NCBI RefSeq assembly: GCF_017591435.1 | Contig: NC_059256.1 | Coordinates: forward strand, 9,161,303 to 9,225,302 | Origin: Portunus trituberculatus | Taxonomy: Eukaryota; Arthropoda; Malacostraca; Decapoda; Portunidae | Direction: 5' to 3' | DNA: 64,000 nucleotides | In this document: positions 26,270 through 38,736 of the stretch, piece after piece | How the letters are laid out: every line of letters starts with the position of its first letter | Position numbering within the stretch: the stretch's first letter is position 1 | Made by a program: the position numbers and the translations under genes | The notes under the pieces: model-generated | Databases searched by the model: none | What the model saw: only the letters and a program-made list of their open reading frames with translations | Told to the model about the DNA's origin: nothing

Positions 26270-27700
26270 TGTTATAATAGTTGTGAGTTGTGAGGAACCC
26301 GCCCGCAGCGCCATCGGTCATGTCCTTGGTAGTCAGACGGGACTTATGAGTGTTTTATCGTGACCAAGGCGGTGTGAGATCTCAGCATCCTCCACGGGCG
26401 CCACTGGACCACCGAAGGAAAACCAGTTACTAATACTGGCTGCTCCAGGTGACCAAGACACGGACACAACTTTGTGACAACACTGTGGCAATTCTCTGCT
26501 GTGTTAAACTATCTATAGGACACAAGATGACCAAGACACAGACACAACAGAGCCAGGCTGCTGGGCGGAGCGGACAACAAGCGAAGAACACTATCTCAAC
26601 CCAGGAACTGTTTGTAACGCCACTGGAACATGCAAACGAGAGGACCAATCAACAGGGAACTACCGATGAACAATCCACTGTTCCAACCCCATCAAGACCA
26701 CCTTCGGACCTTCCCATTCACGCTGGTACTATACCTTCAGACGTATTGGCTCTCATCACTGGTGACACCTCCACTATCTCAGAGGAAGGTAAAACTATTG
26801 TGAACACTATAATCAAAGCAATACAGTTAATCACTAACCTGAAAGATGAAAAAATAGTTTAACTGCAATGCAAGCCATGTAAGTGAACTGGAGAACAGAA
26901 TAACGGAGCTTGAAAATGAAGTGGACGAAGTGAACCAGTACGAGAGAAGGAACACCGTAATTGTTAGCGGTCCAAATTTACCAAAAGAGGAACAAAACGA
27001 AAATAGTGTAGATGTAGTGGTGAGATCAATCAGAGAAAATCTTCACATAAATATAAATAACTCTGACATAAATGTTGTTCATAGACAGGAACAAACAAAT
27101 CACAGAACGATTCGAGACCAATCATTGTTAAACTCCAGAGTAGACAAACCAAATACACCATTATGAATGCTTGCGTAACAGTTAAGCCTAACCTATACAT
27201 TAATGAAAGCCTGACCACAAAACGCCGATCACTGTTTAAGATAGTGTGGAACATAACAAAACAACACACAGAAAAATTCCAGCAATGCTTTACAAATGAT
27301 GGTGAAATTGTTGTAAAGTTAAAACATTCGAATCGCAAACACATCCTAACATCTGACGCAACTTTAGATAATTACCAAATATTAAAAGGATACTCCAAAT
27401 AATCACATGAAATGGGACAAATGTTGTAATAAGTATTTTAGCCATCCAATATGTATACTATTATTATTTTATATTATCACTTCCACTACTATCACCAATT
27501 TCTACTTACATAACATTAATGATTTCACTACTGGTATTACTACCACTGGCATGACTAATACAACAAGTGCCTCTACTACTCTACTACTACTACTTCTACT
27601 TTTACTGCTACTGCTGCTACTACTGCTACTACTACTACTACTACTACTACTGCTGCTCCTACTGCTGCTAATACTGCCGTTGCTACTTCTACTGCCGTTG

Positions 27701-27731
<31 letters not shown>

Positions 27732-30430
27732 CACTATACTACTATTACTACTACTACTAATACTACTACTACTACTACTACCATCCTTCTGACCACTATT
27801 ACTACTACCACTATTACAGTTGCCATTACTTCTACTATCATCACTGTTACCACTACCACTACTACTATTACTGATACTACTATTATTACCACTACTGCTG
27901 CTGCTACTACTAATGATAATGCTACAAATACTGCCACAGCAACACGAACACTACCAATGTCGGTAGTACCTCTTCTGCTACTAATATTCGTATTTATACT
28001 ACTACTACTAGGCGCCTTTTTTCCTCTCTGCATACCTGGAGAGCCATAGTTATGCTTATTTATTTTTATCATTGTATTTACTAAGTCATATTATTAGCCT
28101 CTGTACAGGGCATGGAAAATTTACATAATTCATTATATGATGATAACGAATTGTTCTCATCAAGCTTAGAATTAAGTGTGATAGAAAAAATCTCAGGTCA
28201 GCGAGATCTGAACTCTTTATGTAGTTACTTTAATTTTGAGGAGTATATATCAGCTACAGAGTCACTATGTAACAAGTACCTTAACATTTTACAACTTAAC
28301 ATTAGATCACTACACAAAAACTTTGATGTGTTGAAATCTTTCCTAGATTGTTTGCCAAAATCACCAGATATAATTGGTGTTTCTGAGACATGGCTTCAAG
28401 AACACAACAAACACCTTTACTCATTGGAAGGATATCATTCATATCACTTAGTAAGAACTGAGAGAGAGCACGGAGGGATATCTATCTTTACTAACAATAT
28501 GATAAACACAGAGATAGATAACCAATTTTGTTACATTAATGAAAATATTGAAATTTGCACTTCAAAGCTAACATTAGGTCATTCAACTCTTATAATTTGT
28601 TATTTATAGGCCTAACAGTAAACATATAGGTGTCAATGAATTTACGTCTATCATAAATGTCCTGTTGAATAACAACATTTTCAGACTCAATAAATCTTTA
28701 CTTATAGGAAACTTCAATATCAATTTGTTGGAACACTCTACTCATGTTCCCACTAATCTTTTCCTTAATTCTATGCAGATATTAAATTATTTTCCCCACA
28801 TATCCAGACCAACACGTTTTCCTGATACTCCTGAGCTTGGGCAACCCTCTCTACTCGATCAAAGCTGGACTAATTTTACACCTCCCTCTTTATAAGGTAT
28901 CTTTTATTGTTGCATATCGGACCATCTCCCTATATTCATTAATATCAATCAGCAATCTAAACAAAATACTAAACATAAGATTTACTTTAGAGTCTTCAAT
29001 GCTAATAATCATAATCTATTTACCAATGAGCTGCACATGATATACTGGGAAGAACTACTTAATGTAGAAAACATATATGATAATTTCAATCTCTTTTATA
29101 AAACAGCTTATTTTCCAATAAAAACAAAACTTGTTCCTGATAAACGACTACATAATGCATGGCTTACAAGTGGAATACTTAAATCTATTAAACTTAAATG
29201 TAACTTGTTTAAAATGTGTAAACTTGGAGCAGTCTTTCATGACACTTATAAACAATATAGGAATAATCTTACTCAAATTATTGGGGCTGCTAAAATGAAC
29301 TATTACTTTAGGATATTTTCAAACTTTCGTAACAATACCAAAAAGATTTGGCAAGCAATTAATGAATTAAAAGGTAATTCATTCAAAAGAAGCAATATTA
29401 AGTCCCTGTAATATAACAATTCAATACTCAGTGATCCATCAGCTATATCAGACGCCTTCCCCAACTACTTTTCCACTATTGCTCCTCAACTTGATAGAAA
29501 CCTATCTTAAAGATAATGTTCCAAATTCTATGATGTGCCCTATTATTACTACCTTTGAACTTAATATCGTAATTAAATCATTAAACAATAAAAATTCAGG
29601 CATTAATGATATCTCATCCACCTTTATTAAAAAAAATTCTCATCTGTTTGCAATGCCTTTGACTATACTCGTACTTTTCAATCAATCTGTGGCGACTGGA
29701 ACTTTTCCATAGCTGTTGAACACTGCTAGAATTACACCTCTCCATAAGTCTGGCCCTGATGATGACCCTAAAAATTACAGACTAATATTTCAACTCACAA
29801 TATTCTCAAAAAATATTTGAAACTTTAATGAAGGTTTATCTAATGAACTATCTAGAAAATAAGAATATACTAAATCCTGCTCAATATGGTTTTCGCCGGA
29901 AATACAATACTTTTAAAGCATTGAATGTATTTTCGAATGATGTAATTTCTGCTCTTGACAAAAAACTAAGTCTTATCCATTTATAGATTTTGCAAAAGCT
30001 TTTCATACAATTAATCACAAGATCACCATTAACAAAATACATCACTATGGAATTAGAAGACCAATACTTTCATGCTTTAAAGATTATTTAACTGATAGAT
30101 ATCAATATATTGTATTCAACGGCGAAAAATAATCTACAACAGCTGTCAACATTGGTGTTCCGCAAGGAAGCATTATAGGTCCAATTTTGTTCCTGATATA
30201 CATCAATGATATATCTGATCTTTTCTCTGAAGCTAAAAGTATCTTATTTGCAGATGATATGACACGTTACTTGACAGGACCAAACCAAAATCAATTCATC
30301 TTGAATGCAAACGGTGAACTTGAAAAACTTTATAAATGACTTACATTCAACACGAAGAAAACTTATTTTATGTTATTTTCTATTAAAAAAGCGTCTAATT
30401 TAATAAATCTAAAAATTGATAATGAAATTA
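26270..30430 (+). mobile_element. Degenerate two-ORF Jockey-like LINE
   Basis: An ORF1-like region (26527-27402, in three frames) starts 'MTKTQTQQSQAAGRSG' and continues with 'YERRNTVIVSGPNLPKEEQ' and 'SLTTKRRSLFKIVWN', as in LINE ORF1 RNA-binding proteins. After a 27440-28060 stretch rich in (ACT)n, ORF2 starts at 28112. Its APE endonuclease N-terminus reads 'LNILQLNIRSLHKNFDVLKS' and 'PDIIGVSETWLQE'. RT motifs survive as 'AQYGFRRKYNT' (about 29880), 'GVPQGSIIGPILFLIYIND' (about 30152) and FADD (about 30248), with many stops between. The 3' end is lost near 30430. The (ACT)n block between ORF1 and ORF2 is unusual. Confidence 0.8.
27560..27790. repeat. Impure (ACT)n tract inside the LINE
   Basis: About 220 bp of act/gct triplets between ORF1 and ORF2 of the element. 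Confidence 0.85.
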
Positions 30431-31022
<592 letters not shown>

Positions 31023-31448
31023 GTGTCTGTGCGGGTAGTGTGTGAAGGCACACCTGGCGAGCAGTGAGTGCATGGCGGGTGACCTTCCCCTGAGATGCAA
31101 CACGCACCACCAAGGAAGATAAACACACAAGATAAGAGGAAGGTTCCAAGACATTTATCCCATTCTTGTGGCTAACTCTCTCGGACCTGCTCGGAGACTG
31201 GCATCTCAGTGGGTCTTTTTGTTTGATTGTTTCTGTTGCCCTTGGCCAGTTTTCCCTCTCACATGAACAAAGCACACATTAACCACGTGGACACACACAG
31301 AACATGGAATGGATACACGTAACAATACACACAGTAATAGATATTGTGAGTGACACATGCAGGTGTTACAATTACAAGTGTTCTCGTGAGGGTTTCTTTT
31401 CCCAGAGGTGTCTGTGGCTCACTGTCCGTGCACACCAAACTGTACACT
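31023..31448. repeat. Segmental duplication, copy 1 (matches 34555-34985)
   Basis: About 430 bp is nearly identical to 34555-34985, from 'ggtgtctgtgcgggt' to 'gcacaccaaactgtacac'. It lies at the 3' side of two consecutive CBM14 genes, marking the tandem duplication of the whole unit. Confidence 0.85.
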
Positions 31449-32026
31449 TGCTACCACAGCACTCTACTGACCCCCCACACAAAGCTACTGCTAACTCTGT
31501 ACAGGGGCATCATCCACCCAAGTATGGTGTGTGCCTCACACATGGACTCACACCACCATCTTTAGACGGGATGGAATCAAAAGCTGTTCGTCTCATCAAC
31601 TCCTCTCCTCTGACTGTCTTCTGCTTTTCTCTCTCTCACCGCTGCAATGTTGCATCCTTTGCTATCTTCTACCGCTATTTTCATGCTAACTGCTCTTCTG
31701 ATCTTGGTAACTTCTCGCTATATGACTTCTTCTTCTCACCACTATTCTGTCTACCTCTCTAATGCAAGGGTTAACCAGTACTCTCAGTCATTCATTCCTT
31801 TTATTCTCTGGTGATCATTGGAACTCCCTCCCTCCTTTATTTCCTTCTACCTATGACCGTAACTCTTTCGCGAGGGAGGTTCCAAGACAAGTTCTCTGCT
31901 TTTTCTTACCTCTGTATCTGACATCTTATGGCAAGTGTAAATAAATGAGCCTTTTTATTGTTGTTTAGATTATTTCCCTTGTCCAGTGACCCTCTTACAT
32001 AAAAAGAAAGGAAGAATGAAACACTG
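31449..32026 (+). pseudogene. LINE C-terminal remnant in the 3' flank of a CBM14 gene
   Basis: Plus-strand frames contain 'ESKAVRLINSSPLT', 'LSHRCNVASFAIFYRYFHANC' and 'TYDRNSFAREVPRQV', a non-LTR RT C-terminus with several stops. Equivalent remnants occur at 7900-8390 and 34985-35330. Confidence 0.6.
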
Positions 32027-32032
32027 TTTATT
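32027..32032 (-). terminator. Polyadenylation signal AATAAA
   Basis: TTTATT on plus, about 23 bp downstream of the TAG of the 32055-33093 gene. Confidence 0.7.
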
Positions 32033-32054
32033 GAGGCAGGTGGCGCCGCAGCAG

Positions 32055-32975
32055 CTAGGCAGGTACAGGGTCAAGAAGCAGGTACTGGTGACTGTACGGA
32101 CACGATTCACTCTCGATGCACTGCACAGTATCAGGGTTGAAGACAAGGTCATCGGAGCACGTCTCCGTCGGGGCGTAGTCGTCACTGACCTCTTCACAGT
32201 GGTAGTATTCCCTAAGGCACTGTGTCTTGCATTTGGAGAAGAAGCCTGCTTCTTGGCACGTGTACGGATCGATGCAGCCGTTCTCGTCCACCAAGTTCCT
32301 GCACAGCGTGACACACGGCGCCGTGCTGCTACACTGCCTGGTGTGCAAGTCAAAGTGCTCACCATCTCTACACGCACTTTGAATCGTCGGTATTTCATTT
32401 TCCGCTAAGCACAAGAAGAACTTCCGACAGTCTGTGGGGTCCTCAACGTAACTGCCTGCATCGTCCCCGGAGTAGCAGTAGGGGCGGCAGTGGCAGCAAG
32501 CTGACTCATCCACACCACACTTCTCGCCATCAAAGTACGGTGTATCAGCAGGACACGTTGTAGCTGGTCCAGGCTCAGTACCGGTACATTGGTGGTACAT
32601 GCTACAGTCAAATGGGTCAGCTATCTTACCGCCTGGATTCCCTTCACATGTATAAAGACAATCCCCGCCGTCACCTGGCTGCTCGCAGTTAAACGAGCAA
32701 TTGCCGTCTGGCTTGCACGCCAATTCATTCTCGTCGAATATATCACCATCTGGGCAGAGGAGGGAGTCATCTGTTATGAAGGTGGTTTCATCCTTGCACA
32801 CGTAGTAACTGCTGCAGTCAAAAGGGTTCGGAACTAGAGCGACTCCGTTAGTACAGCCGGCACATAATGTGGCTGCGTCATCCTTACAAGTATCGGGTCC
32901 TATGTCGCCGCATGCCTGTGCATCTACCAAGATGACTCTTGCTAATGCCTGGCGGTGAAGACACAGTGGTTAGAG

Positions 32976-33042
<67 letters not shown>

Positions 33043-33093
33043 ACTCACAATGAAGAAGAGGGGCAGGAGGAGACACCCGGTGCGCAGAGCCAT
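32055..33093 (-). CDS. Secreted four-domain chitin-binding (CBM14/peritrophin-A) protein, intact
   Basis: Exon 1 is 33093-33049 (MALRTGCLLLPLFFI), the intron 33048-32949 (100 bp, mostly TG) and exon 2 32948-32055. Phase 0 joins give 312 residues. The signal peptide is 'LLLPLFFIALA' followed by RVILVDAQAC. Four Cys-rich units carry 'VPNPFDCSSYYVC', 'ADPFDCSMYHQC', 'EDPTDCRKFFLC' and 'NGCIDPYTCQEAGFFSKC', ending 'PYSHQYLLLDPVPA'. The fold and Cys spacing indicate chitin binding; the tissue role is unknown. TATATAA on minus is at 33207-33213, but a (TG)n tract of about 64 bp separates it from the rest of the leader, so TATA to ATG is about 115 bp instead of 78. It pairs with 35440-36468 as a tandem duplicate. 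Confidence 0.88.
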
Positions 33094-33138
33094 GGCTGTG
33101 CACGGCAGACACATAAACAGCGTGTTTTATACAAGTCA

Positions 33139-33203
<65 letters not shown>
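32977..33203. repeat. (CA)n tracts in the intron and in the 5' leader
   Basis: 32977-33038 forms the intron. 33140-33203 lies between the TATA box and the ATG, where the transcription start is expected. Confidence 0.9.
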
Positions 33204-33205
<2 letters not shown>

Positions 33206-33206
33206 C

Positions 33207-33340
33207 TTATATAGCACAGGCCAAGACCACAACATCAGGGGCAGCAGGCGGTGCTTCTCACAACCTTGGTGCCTTCAAGCACAACAAAACACTGCCAGGC
33301 TGTCCCGTTCACACTCACCGCCCTCAACCTCTCCTCATAC
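33207..33340 (-). promoter_or_regulatory. TATA promoter of the 32055-33093 gene
   Basis: The family TATA block 'gcctgtgctatataag' on minus, followed upstream by the conserved 'ggtgcttctcacaacc..caagcacaac' segment (plus-strand reading). Confidence 0.75.
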
Positions 33341-33356
33341 ACCCTTCCTCCCACCC

Positions 33357-33626
<270 letters not shown>

Positions 33627-33689
33627 TTGAAAATCATTCATCGTGGAAAGAAAGGAAAGGAAGGAGAGAAGGAGCGGATAGGTCAAACG

Positions 33690-33729
33690 GAGGGAGGGAG
33701 GGAGGGAGGGAGGGACGGAGGGATGGAGT

Positions 33730-33810
<81 letters not shown>
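33690..33810. repeat. (GGAG)n and (CA)n microsatellites
   Basis: GGAG units at about 33690-33724, then (CA)n 33731-33810. Confidence 0.9.
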
Positions 33811-33812
<2 letters not shown>

Positions 33813-33989
33813 TCCCGTCTCTGAGCTTTAATAATGACAGGGTGACGTGACATACATAATACTTTGAGAGAATACACAATTGACGGATGGACACGCGGCA
33901 ATTAAGGCTTCGGAGTTCATGTAAGCTGATGTATAACAATAACAGAGCTAAAACTGATGACTGACTGCTGGAATATTGACTAATCTGCA

Positions 33990-34375
33990 TGCTGTGACTT
34001 GGACCTCTTGGGAGACTCTCACTGATGTACATAATTCAGCCACGTGTATGCCGAGGTGCCGCCTCAACACTACAAGGAATTCAGCAATGGGGAATAAGAC
34101 AGTTGCAACATTGAGATATATTCTCCTGGCAGTACACACCGTTGAAGGTTTGATAACAGAACATCTTCTAGCTATCTCTATCTCTGACCTATTTGGACTG
34201 CACACGTGGTAGGTGGAGCAGTCTACCCTATCAGCTACAAGGTAATGCTGACAGTCAGGGTAGCACGTGTAGTGACACCTTTCTATGCGGTCACAAGGCG
34301 CCAGGCAGAAGTGTTCAAACTGACACGAGGTGTTCTCAGGTCTAAACACAAAAGCATAGGGACATTTCAAGGGGT
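33990..34375 (-). pseudogene. Fragment of the diverged CBM14 gene (domains 1C-3)
   Basis: The frame from about 34370 reads 'MKCPYAFVFRPENTSCQFEH', 'DRIERCHYTCYPDCQHYL' and 'DRVDCSTYHVCSPNR', then breaks. In another frame 'FNGVYCQENISQCCNC' follows (about 34145-34095). It is more diverged from 38734-39549 than the piece at 30849. The upstream end (signal and first half of domain 1) is missing. Confidence 0.75.
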
Positions 34376-34554
34376 GAGTGGTGGATAGGAAAAGACAGCC
34401 ACCACAGACCTAACTGGCCAATCACATACCACTTGTTACACCCCAGCACAGAACTTTTACAGCGGCGGACACGGAAAGAGCGTGACCCGGCGAGGCAAAC
34501 ATCAACACGGGCCTAGCGAGGTGTGTGGCAGTCCAGGACAGGAGAGGGAGAGGA

Positions 34555-34985
34555 AGGTGTCTGTGCGGGTGGTGTGTGAAGGCACACCTGGCGAGTGGTG
34601 AGTGCATGGCGGGTGACCTTCCCCTGAGATGCAACACGCACCACCAAGGAAGATAAACACACAAGATAAGAGGAAGGTTCCAAGACATTTATCCCATTCT
34701 TGTGGCTAACTCTCTCGGACCTGCTCGGAGACTGGCATCTCAGTGGGTCTTTTTGTTTGATTGTTTCTGTTGCCCTTGGCCAGTTTTCCCTCTCACATGA
34801 ACAAAGCACACATTAACCACGTGGATACACACAGAACATGGAATGGATACACGTAACAATACACACAGTAATAGATATTGTGAGTGACACATGCAGGTGT
34901 TACAATTACAAGTGTTCTCGTGAGGGTTTCTTTTCCCAAAGATGTCTGTGGCTCAATGTCCGTGCACACCAAACTGTACACGCTG
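34555..34985. repeat. Segmental duplication, copy 2 (matches 31023-31448)
   Basis: Nearly identical to copy 1 and in the same orientation, 3.5 kb away. Downstream each copy leads into a LINE remnant and a CBM14 gene. Confidence 0.85.
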
Positions 34986-35411
34986 TCTCCCGCCTCTCTC
35001 TCACCACTGCCTCTTCCATGCCAGCTGCTCTTCTGATTTTGCAACTCCATGCCTCTCCTGCCCCCTCCTCCCTCACCATCGCTGCAAACTTTATTTCTTC
35101 TCTCACCACTATTCTGTCCACATGTATAGTGCAAGAGTTAACCAGTTTTCTCAGTCATTCATCCCTTTCATTCTCTGGTGATCTTTGGAGCTCCCTGCCA
35201 GCACCTTTATTTCCATCTACCTATGACCTGATCTGTTTCGCGAGGAAGGTTTCAAGACACGTGTTCTCTGCCTTTTTTTTTTTTTTTTTTAACCTCTGTA
35301 TTTGGCATCTTATGGGAAGTGAAAATAAGTGAGCCTTTTTATGTTGTTTAGATTTTTTGTCCTTTGTGCAGTGACCCTCTTACATAAAGATAAAGGAAAA
35401 ATAAAACACTG
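34986..35411 (+). pseudogene. LINE C-terminal remnant in the 3' flank of a CBM14 gene
   Basis: 'SFSGDLWSSLPAPLFPSTYD' and 'FARKVSRHVFSAF' (about 35165-35275) correspond to 31780-31900. It is followed by a poly(T) run at 35273-35290. Confidence 0.6.
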
Positions 35412-35417
35412 TTTATT
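35412..35417 (-). terminator. Polyadenylation signal AATAAA
   Basis: TTTATT on plus, about 23 bp downstream of the TAG of the 35440-36468 copy. Confidence 0.7.
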
Positions 35418-35439
35418 GAGGCAGGTGGCGCCGCAGCAG

Positions 35440-36364
35440 CTAGGCGGGTTCAGGGCCAAGGGGCACGTACTGTTGACTGTACGGACACGACACATTCGCG
35501 ATGCACTGTAGAGTGTCAGGGTTGAAGACAAGGTCATCGGAGCACGTCTCCATCGGGGCGTAGTCGTCACTGACCTCCTCACAGTGATAGTAGTCCTTCA
35601 GGCACTTTTTCTTGCATATGGGGAAGAAGCCTATTTCCTGGCACGTGTACGGGTCGATGCAGCCGTTCTTGTCCACCACGTTCTTGCACAGCGTGACGCA
35701 CGGTGCCGTGCTGCTACAGTGCTTCCCGTGCAAGTCAAAGTGCTCTCCCTCTTTACACTCACTTTGGATCGTCGGTATCTCATCCTCCACTATGCACACG
35801 AAGTACTTCCGGCAGTCTGTGGGGTCCTCAACCAACTTGCCTGCAGAGTCTCCTATGTAACAGTAGGGGCGGCAGTGGCAGCAAGCTGACTCATCCATAC
35901 CACACTTCTCCCCATCAAAGTACGGTGAATCAGCAGGACACGTCAGAGCCGGCCCAGGGCCTGTACCGGTACATTGGTGGTACACATTGCAGTCAAATGG
36001 ATCGGATATCTGACCACCTGGATGCCCTACACTCGTGCATGTATAAAGGCAATCCCCCCGCCACCTGGCTGCTCGCAGGTAAACGAGCAATTGCCGTTTG
36101 GCTTGCACACCAATTCATTCTCGTCGAATACAGCACCGTCCGGGCAGGGAAGGGGGTCAGCGATTAAGAAGTTGCCGGCATCCTTGCACAGGTAGTAACT
36201 GTTGCAGTCAAAAGGGTTCGGTACTTGAGCGCCTGTGGTACAGCTGGCACATAATGTGGCCGGGTCATTATCACAAGTAGTGGAGTTTATTACGCCGCAT
36301 TCCTGCGCATCTACCACGATGACTCTTGCCGATGCCTGGCGGTGGTGACACAGTGGTTAGAGTG

Positions 36365-36417
<53 letters not shown>

Positions 36418-36468
36418 ACTCACAATGAAGAGGAGTGGCAAGAGGAGACAGCTGGCGCCCAGAGACAT
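35440..36468 (-). pseudogene. CBM14 gene copy, complete apart from one homopolymer frameshift
   Basis: Exon 1 is 36468-36424 (MSLGASCLLLPLLFI), the intron 36423-36336 (88 bp, TG-rich) and exon 2 36335-35440. Domain 1 ('VPNPFDCNSYYLC' to 'CSFTCEQPGGG') is open. In the linker to domain 2, the transcript-sense sequence GGTGGCGGGGGGATT is one base shorter than the GGTGACGGCGGGGATT of the 32055 gene, shifting the frame at about 36055. Domains 2-4 then stay open to the TAG with all signatures. TATA (36548-36554), splice sites and AATAAA are intact. It could be a very recent pseudogene, a polymorphism or a sequencing error in the G run. Confidence 0.75.
36366..36416. repeat. (CA)n microsatellite intron
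   Basis: About 50 of the 88 intron bases. Confidence 0.9.
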
Positions 36469-36670
36469 GGCTGTGCACGGCAGACAGACAAACAGTGTGT
36501 ACTCTGCAGGTCAGGACACACTCACATACACATACAGCCACACAGTCTTATATAGCACAGGTCAAGACCACAACATTAGGGGCAGCAGGCGGTGCTTCTC
36601 ACAACCTTGGTGCATTCAAGCACAACAAAGCACTGCCAGGCTGTCCCGTTCACACACACGTCGCTCCTCC
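36469..36670 (-). promoter_or_regulatory. TATA promoter of the 35440-36468 copy
   Basis: TATATAA on minus at 36548-36554, 80 bp before the ATG. The family-conserved upstream block is complete. Confidence 0.75.
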
Positions 36671-36679
36671 ACCTACCCT

Positions 36680-36699
36680 CATACACACACACACACACA

Positions 36700-36746
<47 letters not shown>

Positions 36747-36814
36747 TACGCCATGAAAATTATGCCTTGTAGAAAGGAGAGGAAAAGTCATGACAAGAGA
36801 AAGAAGGAAGGAAG

Positions 36815-36866
<52 letters not shown>

Positions 36867-37155
36867 GCGTAGTGATAGAGGTCAGCACGCCTAGTTCAAC
36901 ATAGAAGGCACTAGGGGTTGAAGTGCCTGAACGCAGTGAGGCACATGGGCGAGTCTATTACTGTGCAGGCAGTGTTCACCTAGCAGCAGTAGCAGCAGCA
37001 GCAGCAGGCAAGGAATGTAACTACTGGGGTGATGGCCTCACTATCCCGGTGTGTGATGTGTCTATACTCTCAGTATACCAGAAGACAGGCCAATATACGA
37101 ACCCTGAGGTCTTTCCGAGTGGCTGACTGACCTCCAAATGACTTCATATGAATGG

Positions 37156-37188
<33 letters not shown>

Positions 37189-37331
37189 GTTCTATTAGTC
37201 AACAGGGTTATCAAGGCTTCGGGAGCAGAAACGCATTGTTACTCCGCACTAGAACCGTAGAAACATCCTAAACATCTGTGCCACTTCAACTAGAGCCTTT
37301 GGAACGTTCTGGAGGTGCGTAGTTATTGTTC

Positions 37332-37366
<35 letters not shown>
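36680..37366. other. Conserved upstream region of the CBM14 unit with (CT)n, (CA)n and a SINE tail
   Basis: (CA)n-(CT)n 36683-36742, (CA)n 36818-36864, a block shared with 25540-25620 (36870-36960), a SINE-tail relic with GCA triplets (36960-37140), a block shared with 25930-26130 (37195-37335), and (CT)n 37336-37366. Confidence 0.65.
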
Positions 37367-37369
<3 letters not shown>

Positions 37370-37572
37370 ACATTCCAACACGTGATTGGTCGGTGTGGTG
37401 GATGAGCCCCGCCACCTCTCACTGGTCAGCCAATCATAGTCGTTGCCTTGATGAGTGGGCGTGACCGTGCCATATTAAGAGCCGTGTCAATAATTAGATA
37501 GATATGAGAATGTATAGCTGTGTGAAGGAAGGAACCAAGGATGAAAGGAAGGAATAATACTTGCTAAGACAC

Positions 37573-37620
<48 letters not shown>

Positions 37621-37685
37621 TGTTACTGTTGTTGTTCTTGTCATTGTTGTTTGTTATTGTTATTATTATTATTATTGATGTTATT

Positions 37686-37719
<34 letters not shown>

Positions 37720-37950
37720 CAACCACACAGAGAAAAAAAAGTTGAACGTACGAGTATGACACACAAATATTATTCAAATTATTGAAACAACACGTTCAGT
37801 GTATCACGTGTCAATGCAGTGATACGAGATGCAAATCCACGCTTTCCCACACAAGATAAGATTGCCACACTGTATTTCCTACCAACACCAACACCACTAC
37901 TACTACTACTACTACTTAAGGCATGATATAACCGCAGTAGTAGTAGTAGC

Positions 37951-37997
<47 letters not shown>

Positions 37998-38217
37998 AAG
38001 TAGTAGAAGTCGTTAGTAGAGATATTATGAATATTTTCGCAACAAAGGTAAGGGAACAATAAAAAGAGGAAGATAAAATACAAACAAATGGAAGAAAATA
38101 ATTAACTAAGAAAAGAACACAAGGAGAAAGAAACACAAGAATGGCCACACTAAAACAACAAAAACAACAAAACAACAATTTATATATAACCACCACACAC
38201 AAACACAACAACCTGTA

Positions 38218-38250
<33 letters not shown>
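37367..38250. other. Distal upstream part of the CBM14 unit, rich in (TTA)n and (AGT)n
   Basis: It matches 9370-10330 in inverted orientation. Tracts: (TTA)n 37574-37620, (CT)n 37687-37718, (AGT)n 37935-37998 and (CA)n 38220-38250. No gene seen. Confidence 0.6.
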
Positions 38251-38253
<3 letters not shown>

Positions 38254-38269
38254 GATCATCCTTGGCAAT

Positions 38270-38615
38270 GCCTAAACAAACTACGATCACGCCCTAGCTA
38301 CCCTCCATCTCTCCACACTGGCTGCCAGACACCGAGCGGCCCTCGTCAGGCTGCGTAGAGCCTGCTGCGCCACCCACGGTTACGACGCCCCTCCCCTCCC
38401 AACGAGTCCCAGCCAACCCATGCCACACGTCACACAAAATTTAATGCAGTCACACCACTTAGGGCCCCGAGGAGCGACCGTTACCAACACAGTGCGGTCC
38501 CCTCCATGGTGCGAGCCATAAACAACTAAGATAATGTTCTAATCTTAAGTCTCCCTCAATCCCCATATGTATATTTTCAGTATGTAAGTACTGCAGTTAC
38601 TAATAAACCGTATTA

Positions 38616-38620
<5 letters not shown>
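38270..38620 (+). pseudogene. 3' end of a non-LTR retrotransposon (same family as 1-800)
   Basis: 'ctacgatcacgccctagctaccctccatctctccacactgg' aligns with 374-415, and the 3'UTR 'ccatggtgcgagccataaac...taataaacc' aligns with 590-810. This copy ends in (TTA)n (38613-38660), whereas copy 1 ends in (CA)n. Confidence 0.7.
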
Positions 38621-38661
<41 letters not shown>

Positions 38662-38681
38662 TATCATTATTATTACACACA

Positions 38682-38733
<52 letters not shown>
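38613..38733. repeat. (TTA)n and (CA)n microsatellites
   Basis: (TTA)n 38613-38670, then (CA)n 38685-38733. The CA tract touches the stop codon of the next gene. Confidence 0.9.
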
Positions 38734-38736
<3 letters not shown>

